The notes below the pieces were generated by a model, which worked only from the letters and a program-made list of their open reading frames with translations, had not been told where the DNA came from and ran no database searches. Below are positions 1-9,215 of a stretch of DNA of 64,000 nucleotides, in pieces; the stretch's first letter is position 1, and the number at the start of each line of letters is the position of its first letter. A program made the position numbers and the translations under genes. The stretch lies in NCBI RefSeq assembly GCF_023715145.1, contig NZ_JAMBNP010000008.1:1-64000 (forward strand), in the 5' to 3' direction. The DNA comes from Paenibacillus glycanilyticus. GTDB lineage: Bacteria > Bacillota > Bacilli > Paenibacillales > Paenibacillaceae.

Positions 1-216
<216 letters not shown>

Positions 217-600
217 GCGTTTTCGTTGATCGATGGAAACCGATCCTCAAAAACTCCTTGGTTTTGTTTGACTTGCTCAAACTTGTTTTATCGCTTTTCC
301 GTTATTTCTAACGGGGCAGTTTTGCTCGTTGTTCAGTTTTCAAAGAACAATTTTTTTCAACAACGCTGCATATCTTATCACGTTATTGAATTTTGTGTCA
401 AGCATTAATTTTCATCAAATATATTTCTATCAATCGATGATATCTTAGCTTTCCGTCCCAACCGCGTTTCTCTCTCGGCCGGAGTTATAATATAGCACGA
501 TTGTTTTTTAGATTTCAACAGGTAATAATTTACTATTAAGAATTTCAAGTTGCATGCGCGCTCAATTCCTTGTAGTAGTAACAGGTTACTCTGATCCCCT
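217..600 (-). promoter_or_regulatory. rrn operon leader with sigma-A promoter
   Basis: This gene-free stretch is the leader of the rRNA operon. On the minus strand a -35 TTGACA (396-401) and -10 TAAGAT (372-377) are 18 bases apart. Downstream, a TTGTTCTTTGAAAACTGAA segment near 333-355 is the conserved boxA-like/processing sequence seen before 16S genes in Bacillales. Bases 420-600 hold no ORF or clear hairpin. Confidence 0.75.
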
Positions 601-603
601 TAC

Positions 604-641
604 AAAAAAAACGGGCAATCCATTATGTTTACCCGTTTTTT
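604..641 (-). terminator. Rho-independent terminator after the TIMP-like gene
   Basis: On the minus strand an AAAACGGG...CCCGTTTT stem encloses about 16 bases and is followed by a run of eight T. It begins just after the stop codon of the TIMP-like gene. Confidence 0.8.
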
Positions 642-648
642 CACTATT

Positions 649-1236
649 TTAAAATCTGCTCCTTCTCTTTCTAAGAAAGAATGCAAGAATAAAGATCGCG
701 ACCACAATCACAATGATTAATGGAGTAACAGTACCAAATGTGCTTTTCTCTGATGACTTCAACTCGGGTGGTGAATGGGATTTTAGTCTTGTTGGAGAAA
801 CCCCATCCCCTAATTCCTTCATATCCTTTTCTGCTGAAGCTAACTGCTTGGTTCCTTCACAACGACCCGTTTCTAAATGGTTTATTTCTCCGGAAGCATA
901 TACAATGTATGTTTCTCCTACTCTAAACCCTTCGTAACCACAGCTTTCAGAGCTTACTGCTGTATATACAGTGGCTTCGGTTCCTAATTCACCTTTCCAT
1001 ATTTCATTCACAGATAATACAACCTTAACCGCATCAGCCGAAGAAAACATTCTATTTCTGCTTGGTTCTTTAATAGACTCTACTTTTCCCGAAAAAACGG
1101 CGGTTTTTCTCTGAAGTTGTTCCTGTATGTTTGGGAGTGCTGCACATGAACAGGCCATCGCTCGTGTAGGGTATATGAAAATAACTGATCCAAACAGTAA
1201 TAGAAAACTGCTCATCATTAAAATGAATTTTTTCAT
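649..1236 (-). CDS. secreted TIMP/netrin-like domain protein with C-terminal membrane anchor
   Basis: A protein of about 195 residues with a signal peptide (residues 1-28) ending in ...RAMA, so the mature form would begin with Cys-Ser-Cys. A Cys-X-Cys mature N-terminus is the hallmark of tissue-inhibitor-of-metalloprotease (OB-fold) domains, and the remainder (FSGKVESI, GEL..., ESCGYEGFRVGETYIVYA) fits bacterial members of that family. The last 25 residues are a hydrophobic helix followed by RKRR, which would anchor the protein outside the cell. The ATG at 1236 is preferred over GTG at 1245 because AAAGAGGTG lies 6 bases upstream. Whether it inhibits a protease is unknown. Confidence 0.7.
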   Translation of the reverse strand: MKKFILMMSSFLLLFGSVIFIYPTRAMACSCAALPNIQEQLQRKTAVFSGKVESIKEPSRNRMFSSADAVKVVLSVNEIWKGELGTEATVYTAVSSESCGYEGFRVGETYIVYASGEINHLETGRCEGTKQLASAEKDMKELGDGVSPTRLKSHSPPELKSSEKSTFGTVTPLIIVIVVAIFILAFFLRKRRSRF

Positions 1237-1353
1237 TCGATTCACCTCTTTTTACAGACGCAACCAATTGGTAAATAGTTACACAAGTCTATAAAAGAGT
1301 TCGGTCTTTCCACACCTTCAATTCGTGAGGGAAATGAATCAAATTATATTCAA

Positions 1354-1782
1354 TCACAAAATCGTTTTCTTAAAATAATAATGATTACTTCCAATCGGGG
1401 CTTCTTCGAACACGGCAACTTGTTCATAGCCATTCTTGAGATAGAACGGTGGAGCTTGGAAGCTGAAGGTATTCAATTTGATAAAGGTACAGCCTTTTTC
1501 CTTTGCAATCTGCTCTATTTGATCTAACAGCTTTGTCCCGTATCCTTGTCCCCTTAGAGACTCTTCCACCCACAGAATTTCTACTTCAATCCAATTCCAG
1601 CATAGGGTTGAAAGCATCCCTCCAATGACCTTGCCAGTCTCGTCTTTAATGGCTAGATTTATTTCCTCATAACGCGAACTTAAAAAATCGGGAACATGTT
1701 CCGCATTAAATGCAATCAGCCTTTTTCGAATATAAGCACTTTCTTCTTCATTCCCGAAGGATATTTCCGCATTATTGGGCAT
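1354..1782 (-). CDS. GNAT family N-acetyltransferase
   Basis: A 142-residue acetyl-CoA-dependent acyltransferase fold. The acetyl-CoA pyrophosphate loop is seen as RGQGYGTKLL after the strand EVEILWVEES, and the C-terminal FYLKNGYE is typical of the family. The ATG at 1782 (start MPNNAEIS) has GCGAGGATC upstream. A longer TTG-initiated reading to 1821 would start directly after the upstream stop codon and is less likely. It lies 39 bases after the serine hydrolase gene and is probably co-transcribed with it. The acceptor substrate cannot be inferred. Confidence 0.85.
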   Translation of the reverse strand: MPNNAEISFGNEEESAYIRKRLIAFNAEHVPDFLSSRYEEINLAIKDETGKVIGGMLSTLCWNWIEVEILWVEESLRGQGYGTKLLDQIEQIAKEKGCTFIKLNTFSFQAPPFYLKNGYEQVAVFEEAPIGSNHYYFKKTIL

Positions 1783-1821
1783 GATGATCCTCGCTTTCGA
1801 TGAATATCCACATTCGAACAA

Positions 1822-2733
1822 TTATTTCGATAAGCACTGCGACAGCAAACGATTAAAAGCAATTTGATCGTCCTTATAATCACTTGTATATTTGTTCAAC
1901 ATTCGAATACCTACCGCATTATGTTCAGGCAGAACGACGCAATGACAACCAGCCGCCCCTGATGCATAGTACCCATCATCCTGATGATACCATCCCAAAA
2001 TTCGCTTGGATGGATGCTTTTCTTTTAATTCATAAGTAAGGCTGAACAGGCTGTCCGGCATAATCCGATTACCGTCAATGCATCCTTTTTTTAAATGCAG
2101 ATATCCCCAAGTGGCCAAATCTCTCGCACTGGTGTACAGGTTCCGTTCATGACCGTTCGTAGACTCTAACCTCACAAGAGCGAATTGATCTGGTGAAGTA
2201 TAGTCGCACACCAAATTACGATGAGGAACGCTTGCCCATTCCGTACCCTTCATGCCCAAGCGATTAAACACCTTCTCCTGGAGATACTCCGAAATAACCT
2301 TCCCTGTTAGAGCTCTGACCACTAAGCCTTGTATACCCTCCCGTTCAATCCGTTGCTTGCCAAAATATTTAGGGCCGGTTGCCATTGCAAGATCACCTAA
2401 TGTTAAGTCACTTAATTCGCCCGCTTCCAATTCATTGACTATTTCATGAACGGACGTGGCGAATGGAATGTTATTTTCCAAGGCAGCCATCGCCATCGCT
2501 AAACAAACATACGTTTTTCTAACCGAATAAATATTAAAGAGGGACTGCTCCGATAAGGTGACAGCGCCTTTTTTGTGATGATGAGACCCTTCATATTGCT
2601 CCAGTACAATTCGGTCGTTTTGGATGACTATTAATGATGCCGCTGATGCTCCAAAGCTTTGTGTCATTTCTCTAACATAGGCAGCTAGCGGTTCAAACTT
2701 TTCACCTTGCGATTCCACCACAGGAAATTCCAT
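1822..2733 (-). CDS. serine hydrolase, beta-lactamase (class C)/penicillin-binding protein-like
   Basis: A 303-residue protein with a serine beta-lactamase fold. The SxxK nucleophile motif is SVRK (near residue 90), and GWYHQDDGYYASGAAG near the C-terminus corresponds to the substrate-binding strand. There is no signal peptide, so a cytoplasmic esterase or D-aminopeptidase-like role is more likely than drug resistance. The start ATG has AAGGTGGGC upstream. It heads a probable two-gene unit with the GNAT gene. Confidence 0.8.
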   Translation of the reverse strand: MEFPVVESQGEKFEPLAAYVREMTQSFGASAASLIVIQNDRIVLEQYEGSHHHKKGAVTLSEQSLFNIYSVRKTYVCLAMAMAALENNIPFATSVHEIVNELEAGELSDLTLGDLAMATGPKYFGKQRIEREGIQGLVVRALTGKVISEYLQEKVFNRLGMKGTEWASVPHRNLVCDYTSPDQFALVRLESTNGHERNLYTSARDLATWGYLHLKKGCIDGNRIMPDSLFSLTYELKEKHPSKRILGWYHQDDGYYASGAAGCHCVVLPEHNAVGIRMLNKYTSDYKDDQIAFNRLLSQCLSK

Positions 2734-2910
2734 CGACAGCCCACCTTCTCAAATCTATTCAGAGCATAGATGTTCGTTAAAGCTTGAAGAAATCCTTTCC
2801 ATTTTCAAATGAAATGTTGAAAATATTGCCATGCCAAACTTGTTATGCTACGATAATTACATATTCATATTGATTTAAGTAACCTTAATCAAAAGTGACG
2901 GGGCGATATT

Positions 2911-3153
2911 ATGGACAATGATATTAAAGTTGGAGTTTCCAATAAAGAAGGCCAGTTAGGCTTCGTGTTTACGAAAGGAGGTCATCGAGAAGGCTCCGGA
3001 AGAAAAAGCATAGGCGTAACAAAGAAGGTATCGTTAACTCTATCCGATGAAGTTTGGGCGGAAATCGAAAAAGAGTGCACAGATCATAACCGATCACGGT
3101 CAGAAGTAATCCGCAACATCCTGGAGTCCCATTATTCAAATGAATCTAATTAG
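2911..3153 (+). CDS. ribbon-helix-helix DNA-binding protein
   Basis: An 80-residue protein. Residues about 38-78 (KKVSLTLSDEVWAEIEKEC...SRSEVIRNILESHY) form a typical beta-strand/helix/helix RHH (CopG/Arc-type) fold that dimerises to bind DNA. Before it lies a basic glycine-rich segment, GGHREGSGRK, like the GxRPGAGRK motifs of many phage and plasmid RHH proteins. It ends only 16 bases before the ATG of the beta-clamp paralogue, so the two are probably one transcript and the RHH protein may regulate it. The ribosome binding site is weak. Confidence 0.75.
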   Translation: MDNDIKVGVSNKEGQLGFVFTKGGHREGSGRKSIGVTKKVSLTLSDEVWAEIEKECTDHNRSRSEVIRNILESHYSNESN

Positions 3154-3169
3154 AGGTTAGGTGAGGCCT

Positions 3170-4303
3170 ATGCTGGTTGAAATCACGAAAGATACCCTTA
3201 TAAAAGCTGTGCAGCATGTTATAAAAGCCGTAGCCGCGAGCAACCATCCCCTCCCCTTACTCAGAGGAATTCATATCCAGGCTCATAAAGATGGTCTTTT
3301 TCTCACGGCAAGCAATACGAGCATGACTGTGCAATCCATGATTCCAAGTGACGGAATCTCTATAAAGATTGAAAGTACCGGCTCTGTCGTTATTCCATCA
3401 CGATATTTCTACGATGTTATTCGCAAGCTGCATTCCGAATCGATTAAGCTTGAAATGTTGGAGAACTCCATATTGACAGTCATGTCGGGTCATTTTCGAA
3501 TAAGTTTATGTGGCATGGATCCCGCAGACTTTCCCACAATTCCAGATCGTGAACGACATTCTTCTGGTATAAAGCTGCGAATTAGCAATGCAATGTTTAA
3601 ATCAACAATTAAACAAACCGCGATAGTGGCTTCCACTTCCGAAGCCAGACCGGTTTTAAACGGGGTCTCCCTTGCTTGTCTTAATAATTCCCTGAACCTA
3701 ACAGCTACTGACGGAGTGCGCCTTGCCTCCCGGACTATACACATAGAAAATGAGGCAAATCACCGTTTTAACGCAATTATTCCGGCAAAGAACCTTTATG
3801 AAATATCAACAATGCTAAGTGATGGAGATGAGCCAACCGAAATTGCGGTGAGAGATAACCGGATACAATTTTCAACCCATGGACTTAAAGTGGAGTCTGC
3901 TCTTATTGATGGGATTTTCCCGCCCGTAAATAATCTTATTCCGCAAGCTTATCAGTGTGAGATTTCAGTTGATAAAAGAGGGCTGTTAACCGCAGTTGAA
4001 TGTGCTTGCGTATTAGCAAACGCTTGTATAATAAAAATGTCCGCTGCTGCTGATAAATTGCAAATAATATCCAAAACAGCTGAAATTGGGGAAGTAGAGA
4101 ATGAAGTACCTTTAATAGAGATGAAGGGTAAAGAATTTATCTTTTCGCTAAACGGCAAATATCTTATCGATATCCTTCGAAATATGGATACTGCTAGCGT
4201 TCAAATACGTTATTCAGGGAACAACAGCCCTATTGTCGTACTTCCATCCAACTCATCTATGAATACCCTTTACTTAATTACGCCTGTTAGAACGCATCAT
4301 TAA
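3170..4303 (+). CDS. dnaN: DNA polymerase III beta subunit (sliding clamp) paralogue
   Basis: A 377-residue protein with the three-domain length and layout of DnaN. The N-terminus (MLVEITKDTLIKAVQHVIKA), the TxPILxGI-like PLPLLRGIHIQA, the HFRI...DFPTIP segment and the C-terminal LITPVRTHH match the clamp family; most DnaN proteins end in a similar LPVR-aromatic tail. The start ATG at 3170 has AGGTGAGG four bases upstream; the GTG at 3161 lacks a usable site. The sequence is divergent from a housekeeping clamp, and no dnaA, recF or gyrB lies nearby. It is therefore probably a second copy acting in repair, stress or plasmid-like replication (inference). Confidence 0.85.
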   Translation: MLVEITKDTLIKAVQHVIKAVAASNHPLPLLRGIHIQAHKDGLFLTASNTSMTVQSMIPSDGISIKIESTGSVVIPSRYFYDVIRKLHSESIKLEMLENSILTVMSGHFRISLCGMDPADFPTIPDRERHSSGIKLRISNAMFKSTIKQTAIVASTSEARPVLNGVSLACLNNSLNLTATDGVRLASRTIHIENEANHRFNAIIPAKNLYEISTMLSDGDEPTEIAVRDNRIQFSTHGLKVESALIDGIFPPVNNLIPQAYQCEISVDKRGLLTAVECACVLANACIIKMSAAADKLQIISKTAEIGEVENEVPLIEMKGKEFIFSLNGKYLIDILRNMDTASVQIRYSGNNSPIVVLPSNSSMNTLYLITPVRTHH

Positions 4304-4740
4304 TCAAACTTGCCAGTGGAAGCGTATTAGTTCTTCTGATAAGTGATTCATAATTGAATTTTTCATTTGATAGCTCGCTCTGTTCGCAATCAATCTCATG
4401 GAAGTACTTCTGATTTTCTCCAGCTCAATAAATTGACACGGACAAGGATCCCGTTGAAATGCCTACATCAAGCAGTTCATAAAAATCTCGTTTCACTTCC
4501 AGCAAATACTTCGACTAGCTCCATTCTTCCACCTGCTTAATAAATTTTAGTATCCAAAATACATGCTTCAATTCTGCCGAGTCCTCTTAACACTCCTGCC
4601 CTTACATAAATGAAATACGATGAATGATTTGCAGACCAGTATACATGGTAACATTTTCAATTTTATTTTGCATGCAACAATTTACGCAATGCATGCGTCA
4701 GAATCAGTGCAACTTGAACGGGTAAGATTATCCGACACCT
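4304..4740. other. gene-free interval, possible decayed coding remnant
   Basis: About 430 bases without an intact ORF. On the minus strand, pieces in different frames (for example ...VLRGLGRIEACILDTKIY, and further on ...CQFIELEKIRST and MNHLSEELIRFHW) read like a degraded gene with stops and frameshifts. No family could be assigned. A weak ATGCATGC-type palindromic patch lies near 4669-4697. The ribosome binding site of the next gene (GGAGG) is at 4743-4747. Confidence 0.3.
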
Positions 4741-4756
4741 TGAGGAGGTAAAACAA

Positions 4757-5347
4757 ATGAAATTTTATACATCCATGAAAAAAATAGTGGTAGCTTCGGT
4801 AACCGCTGGAACTTTAGCTTTAACTGTCGCAGGAGCCGTCCCGTCGTACGCAGCAGCAGCACATAGTGCCGCTCCGGTCGATGCACATACGAAAGCTTAT
4901 CAAACGCTAATGAGCTTCTATAAGCCTGCACTCAAAGGCCAATTCCCGAATTTCCATGATTTTACAATCGGTTCAACTACTCGTCAGTCGGTCATCAAGA
5001 CAATTGGACAAGCCGAATCCCCTGCCAAGGATTCCGACGACTTTGATGTTTACCATGCGGAAATGGGTCATCCTGGATATGCGATTAGCTATAAGCTGGG
5101 CAAAATCAAGGAAATGCGCTACTTCGGAACAAATGTTGAGCGTGATACCAACTTGGGCGGAATAACTGTTCAAATGCTGGTTCAGCACTGGGGAACTCCG
5201 AATCAGTCAGTCGTGATTAAGTCTGGCAAGACCGTACAAAAGAAAGTCACTTATGTCCGTGGCAAGTACCAACTGGAATTCATCTTTGACGGTACGAACG
5301 GAAAAGGATTAAATCATATTAACCTAGTGAACAAAACGATCAAGTAA
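4757..5347 (+). CDS. YjgB-like secreted protein (DUF4309)
   Basis: A 196-residue protein with a signal peptide (KK followed by VVASVTAGTLALTVAGAV, cleavage near SYA-A). The mature part begins TLMSFYKPALKG and contains the FTIGSTTRQSVIKTIG and YFGTNVERD blocks characteristic of the YjgB/DUF4309 family of Bacillales. Function is unknown; it is exported. AGGAGG lies nine bases before the ATG. It is a single-gene unit closed by a perfect terminator hairpin. Confidence 0.8.
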   Translation: MKFYTSMKKIVVASVTAGTLALTVAGAVPSYAAAAHSAAPVDAHTKAYQTLMSFYKPALKGQFPNFHDFTIGSTTRQSVIKTIGQAESPAKDSDDFDVYHAEMGHPGYAISYKLGKIKEMRYFGTNVERDTNLGGITVQMLVQHWGTPNQSVVIKSGKTVQKKVTYVRGKYQLEFIFDGTNGKGLNHINLVNKTIK

Positions 5348-5377
5348 ATTCCCTTGCAATTAACCATATATAAACAT

Positions 5378-5412
5378 AAAGGCAGCTGATCCTCCGATCA
5401 GCTGCCTTTATG
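5378..5412 (+). terminator. terminator, 14-bp perfect stem (GGCAGCTGATC type)
   Basis: AAAGGCAGCTGATC, loop CTCC, GATCAGCTGCCTTT, flanked by short A and T tracts. It ends the YjgB-like gene and could work in both directions. The same stem core recurs in other terminators of this window. Confidence 0.85.
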
Positions 5413-5498
5413 TCAATTTAAGATCTTTATTAAAAATACCGCAACATCTATGATGGTCGTTCCCCCATAACGTTCCATAGTACATCTGTCCCACGTTT

Positions 5499-6632
5499 TT
5501 AAAGGCAGGAATACACGATATTTTTCAATCGGGGATGAACGAATGGCTCTTGATTGTTCACCAAATGCTGCGCATACATGACGGTCAGCTGCGACTCGGG
5601 ATCGATGATCGCGAAGCTGCCGGCCGCGCCGCTCCAGCCGAATTCGCCGAGCGGGCTCAGGGAGCCGCTGCCCGCATTTGAAATATGGGTTCTCACGCCA
5701 AGACCATAGCCATAGCCGGCATGATGCGCCCAATTGTAATCGCCCCGCGTTTGCTCGGTCAGATGGTCCGCTCTCATCAGATCCACGCTGGCATTTGACA
5801 GGATGCGCACGCCTTCCGGGCTTATCCCGCGATTCGTCAGCATGTTCAGGAACAGTGAATAATCGCTTACCGTTGACAGAAGGCCTGCCCCGCCGCTCTC
5901 GAATTCCGTGCCGATTCGGTACCAGTCTCCATCCATTCGAACAGCCTTTTCAAGCTCATCACTATATTGATACATCGGCGCAAGACGGCTGTGTTGCGCT
6001 TCAGATAGGTAGAAGCCCGTGTCGAGCATGCCTAGCGGATCGGTAATTTCTTCGCGCACGTATGTACTAAACTTCCTACCGTCGACCTCCTCCACAAGAG
6101 CTGCAAGAACGTCATGGCATAGACTGTAGTTCCAACGGGTGCCCGGCACGAACTGCAACGGCTCCTTCGCAAGAGCCAGAGCAAATTCGCGGGTCGGCAG
6201 CCGTCCGTCCGTGCGCTCCGCTGCCTCCCGTATGGAACGCGAAGCGAGATCGTATGAAAAGCCTGCCGTCATCGTAAACAGGTCGCGAACCGTGATTGGA
6301 CGCTCCGACAACTCCGTAGCAGCTTCATCGTCCGTCTGCTTTTTTCGCACCGCCACTTCGGCGAACTCTGGCAAATAGTCGGAGATAGGATCGCCGAGCA
6401 GCATCGCTCCTTTTTCAACCAACTGAAGAGCGGCCGTGCAAGTCAGTATTTTCGTAAGCGAATAGAGATAGATCATGCTGTCCTCGTCAATCGGCGTTTT
6501 CGCTTCCAGATCGGCATAGCCGGCCCGATAGCGGAAAACCGTTTCATTGCGATATATAACAAGCACTTCCGCCCATGGGATGCGCCAGTCGGTGATGCGG
6601 TCGATGAATCGGGATAGCGGTGCGAAGTTCAT
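5499..6632 (-). CDS. serine hydrolase, beta-lactamase-like (class C family)
   Basis: A 377-residue beta-lactamase-fold hydrolase. SLTK (near residue 57, in MIYLYSLTKILTCTAALQLVE) is the SxxK nucleophile motif. WNYSLCHDVLAALVEEV corresponds to the Tyr-x-Asn region, here Tyr-Ser-Leu. GYGYGLGVRTH and FGWSGAAGSFAIIDPE fit the C-terminal active-site strand. No signal peptide is present, so it is probably an intracellular esterase or peptidase. TAGAGGATGAGG precedes the ATG. Confidence 0.85.
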   Translation of the reverse strand: MNFAPLSRFIDRITDWRIPWAEVLVIYRNETVFRYRAGYADLEAKTPIDEDSMIYLYSLTKILTCTAALQLVEKGAMLLGDPISDYLPEFAEVAVRKKQTDDEAATELSERPITVRDLFTMTAGFSYDLASRSIREAAERTDGRLPTREFALALAKEPLQFVPGTRWNYSLCHDVLAALVEEVDGRKFSTYVREEITDPLGMLDTGFYLSEAQHSRLAPMYQYSDELEKAVRMDGDWYRIGTEFESGGAGLLSTVSDYSLFLNMLTNRGISPEGVRILSNASVDLMRADHLTEQTRGDYNWAHHAGYGYGLGVRTHISNAGSGSLSPLGEFGWSGAAGSFAIIDPESQLTVMYAQHLVNNQEPFVHPRLKNIVYSCL

Positions 6633-6886
6633 AATTCCTCATCCTCTACTAAAAGTCTCCCTTTCATTATTGTACAGGGAGGCTATTCCTGCAAATCCCA
6701 ATGCTTAGCGTACATAACGGGGCCGGTCTAAAACTACTCTTCTAGTCCAATACTTTTACCTGATAAATGGATTCTAATTGTCCGCGGTACAGGCTTTCAT
6801 AAATATCCTGTTTATAAACGCTGCTTTTGGTACAATGGACAAGATAACTACTACTCTAACCGTTAGAACTAGGAGGATCATTCCCG

Positions 6887-8173
6887 ATGAACGATCAATT
6901 CGAGCAGTTATTCCATTCGGCTCAGGCACAACAGCTGCTAGATCAAATGTACGGCAGCGAGGAAAGAGAGCAGCAGATTGACAGGTACCGCAAGTTAGTG
7001 GAAGGATATCGTACGCAATATGGTAAAGCAGAGTCGTTGAACTACTTCAGTGCGCCGGGCCGCACGGAGATTGGCGGCAATCATACGGACCATAACAACG
7101 GAAAGGTGCTGGCGGCTAGTATTCAGTTAGACACGATTGCGGCTGCAGCTTCCGTGGACACCGGTATCATCTCCGTCATTTCCGAAGGATATCCTGGCAT
7201 GTCCGTCATCCATCTAGATGATCTGGAGCCTCAGTCAGGCGAAGGCGGTACGGCTGCTCTGATCCGCGGCATTGCACGCGGTTTCCAGCAGCACGGGTAT
7301 CAGATCGGCGGATTTAACGCCACTGTCAGCAGTAACGTGCTTCCGGCGTCAGGCCTAAGCTCCTCCGCATCTTTCGAAATTCTGATCTGCCAGATTCTAA
7401 GTACGTTGTATAACAACGGAGAGATGGATGCGGTCATGATGTCGCGCATCGGCAAATATGCCGAGAATCTTTATTGGAACAAGCCGTCGGGGATGCTCGA
7501 CCAGATGGCTTGCTCGCATGGCGGCATGATCACCATCGATTTCAAGGAGCCGACAGAGCCTCAGATTGAGCGCATTCCAGGTACCTTTGAAGCAGCGGGT
7601 TACAGCCTTGTCATTGTCAGCACCGGCGGCAATCACGCTGACTTGACGAAGGATTATGCTTCGATTCCCGACGAGATGCGGGCGGTGGCAAATGCCTTTG
7701 GTGTAGAGGTATGTCGCGATTTGACGGCGGAGATGATCTATGGCCGGCTCGCGGAACTTCGCGAAACCGCCGGTGATCGGGCAGTGCTGCGGGCGCTGCA
7801 TTTCCTGGACGAAAATGACCGCGTTGGGCGGCAGGTAGAGGCAATTAAGGCTGGCGAGTGGCAGAACGTGCTGAAACATATTACCGCTTCGGGCAATTCC
7901 TCTTGGAAATGGCTGCAGAACATCTACCAAGAATCGGTGTCGCGTGAACAGGGAATCGCGCTTACCCTTGCTATAACCGAACGATTGATCGAACGGTTAG
8001 GCGACGGTGCCTGCAGGGTACACGGCGGCGGCTTCGCCGGTGTCATTCTTGCCGTTCTGCCGCATGAAGCGGTAGCGGAATACCGGGAGCTAATCGGTCG
8101 TACGACTGGCACGGAGCTGTTCAAGATCCGCGTGCGCGAGATTGGCGCGATCTGCTTGAATACGCTCCTGTAG
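6887..8173 (+). CDS. galK: galactokinase
   Basis: A 428-residue GHMP kinase that phosphorylates galactose at C1 with ATP in the Leloir pathway. The galactokinase signature appears as APGRTEIGGNHTDHNNG (near residue 52). The ATP-binding GHMP motif is VLPASGLSSSASFE, and the C-terminal GGGFAG loop is intact. AGGAGG lies upstream of the ATG. No galE, galT or galactose transporter is adjacent, so it is isolated from a gal operon here. It is followed by its own terminator. Confidence 0.93.
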   Translation: MNDQFEQLFHSAQAQQLLDQMYGSEEREQQIDRYRKLVEGYRTQYGKAESLNYFSAPGRTEIGGNHTDHNNGKVLAASIQLDTIAAAASVDTGIISVISEGYPGMSVIHLDDLEPQSGEGGTAALIRGIARGFQQHGYQIGGFNATVSSNVLPASGLSSSASFEILICQILSTLYNNGEMDAVMMSRIGKYAENLYWNKPSGMLDQMACSHGGMITIDFKEPTEPQIERIPGTFEAAGYSLVIVSTGGNHADLTKDYASIPDEMRAVANAFGVEVCRDLTAEMIYGRLAELRETAGDRAVLRALHFLDENDRVGRQVEAIKAGEWQNVLKHITASGNSSWKWLQNIYQESVSREQGIALTLAITERLIERLGDGACRVHGGGFAGVILAVLPHEAVAEYRELIGRTTGTELFKIRVREIGAICLNTLL

Positions 8174-8194
8174 GTTTGATGGATCTTCAAGAAA

Positions 8195-8226
8195 ATGGCA
8201 GCTGATCCTTCGATCGGCTGCCATAT
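8195..8226 (+). terminator. terminator after galK
   Basis: ATGGCAGCTGATC / GATCGGCTGCCAT stem with a CTTC loop at 8195-8224. The tail ATTATAT is only moderately T-rich, but position and stem strength support a terminator, possibly shared with the convergent Nudix gene. Confidence 0.7.
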
Positions 8227-8239
8227 TATATCTTGTCCC

Positions 8240-8665
8240 CTAGCAATCCTTCAGCGGAATGGAAAATTCAACGTAAAAGGGATGACTTTCTTCATTTAAG
8301 CAAAGCTCGATTCTTTGTCTAAAATTCCCCCAGCTTACCATCTCTAATGCAGTTTCGATTGGGAAAAATCCTACTTCTAAAGATTCAGAGGTAGTTGTTA
8401 ACGCTCCGCCAACCGGTCTGCCTAAAAATAAAGTGTTGCAAATGCTGCTGCCTACGTTTTGAAAAACACCGCAAAACTTTGTCACTTCAATATCTATGCC
8501 GCTCTCTTCCTTTGTTTCCCTTATCGCCGCTTCTTTCAATGATTCTCCTTCTTCAACCTGCCCTCCAGGCATTTCCCATCCTCGTTTTGGCCCCTTAATC
8601 AGTAAAATCTCGTCACGTTCGTTAACTACAATAGCTGCTGCAGAAACTATATGTTTTGGAGTCAT
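8240..8665 (-). CDS. Nudix hydrolase
   Basis: A 141-residue protein. The Nudix box (G-x5-E-x7-REUxEExGU) is complete as GGQVEEGESLKEAAIRETKE-ESGI near residues 35-57; it binds divalent metal and cleaves nucleoside diphosphate-linked substrates. AGGGAGG precedes the ATG. The substrate is not predictable. It converges on galK. Confidence 0.88.
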   Translation of the reverse strand: MTPKHIVSAAAIVVNERDEILLIKGPKRGWEMPGGQVEEGESLKEAAIRETKEESGIDIEVTKFCGVFQNVGSSICNTLFLGRPVGGALTTTSESLEVGFFPIETALEMVSWGNFRQRIELCLNEESHPFYVEFSIPLKDC

Positions 8666-8791
8666 TTCGTCGTCCTCCCTATAGCTTGCCTTTTATTTTT
8701 TCACTAACAGGTATCTTAGAGGAGAACCATTTTCTTTTCGAATAAGCCGCAGCTAGGCGACTTAAAACTACTAGTATTCCTTGGCTCCTAT

Positions 8792-9172
8792 TTATTCTTT
8801 AATGGACCCGAGCATTACGCCTTTTAATGAAGTACCGTTGCAGAAACGGATACAGCAGCAGGATGGGAACCGTCGCTACGATAATCGTTGCGTATTGAAT
8901 AGTTTCCGTAATCAAGCCCTTTCCACATCGGCTACGGTCGACATCATGGAGTCCGTACTGTTCGTAATAAGAATCTCCTGCAGCACAAGCTGTAGCGGAT
9001 AGAGGTCGCGGGTACGCAAATAAATCAAGGCATCCATATAGGAGTTCCAATGTCCCACTCCGTAAAAGAGGGTCATGACAGCCATAATCGGCAGGGAGAC
9101 GGGAATAAAGATCCGAAACATATAATGAAATTGGCATGTATCTATCAATATCGTAATTTCTATCATCATCAT
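8792..9172 (-). pseudogene. carbohydrate ABC transporter permease (LplC/MalG type), 3' fragment with frameshifts
   Basis: Two overlapping frames together give the C-terminal part of a sugar ABC permease: FRIFIPVSLPIMAVMTLFYG and GHWNSYMDALIYL in one, then ETIQYATIIVATVPILLLYP and FLQRYFIK in the other. An extra A in an AAAA run shifts the last codons; removing it restores the expected YFIKGVMLGSIKE ending at 8792. At least one more indel separates the frames. The 5' half and partner transporter genes are absent, so this is a remnant of a lost transporter operon. Confidence 0.8.
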
Positions 9173-9215
9173 AGTCGTTCTCTATGAATATGAACTTTCT
9201 GGGCTTCCGCCGCTG

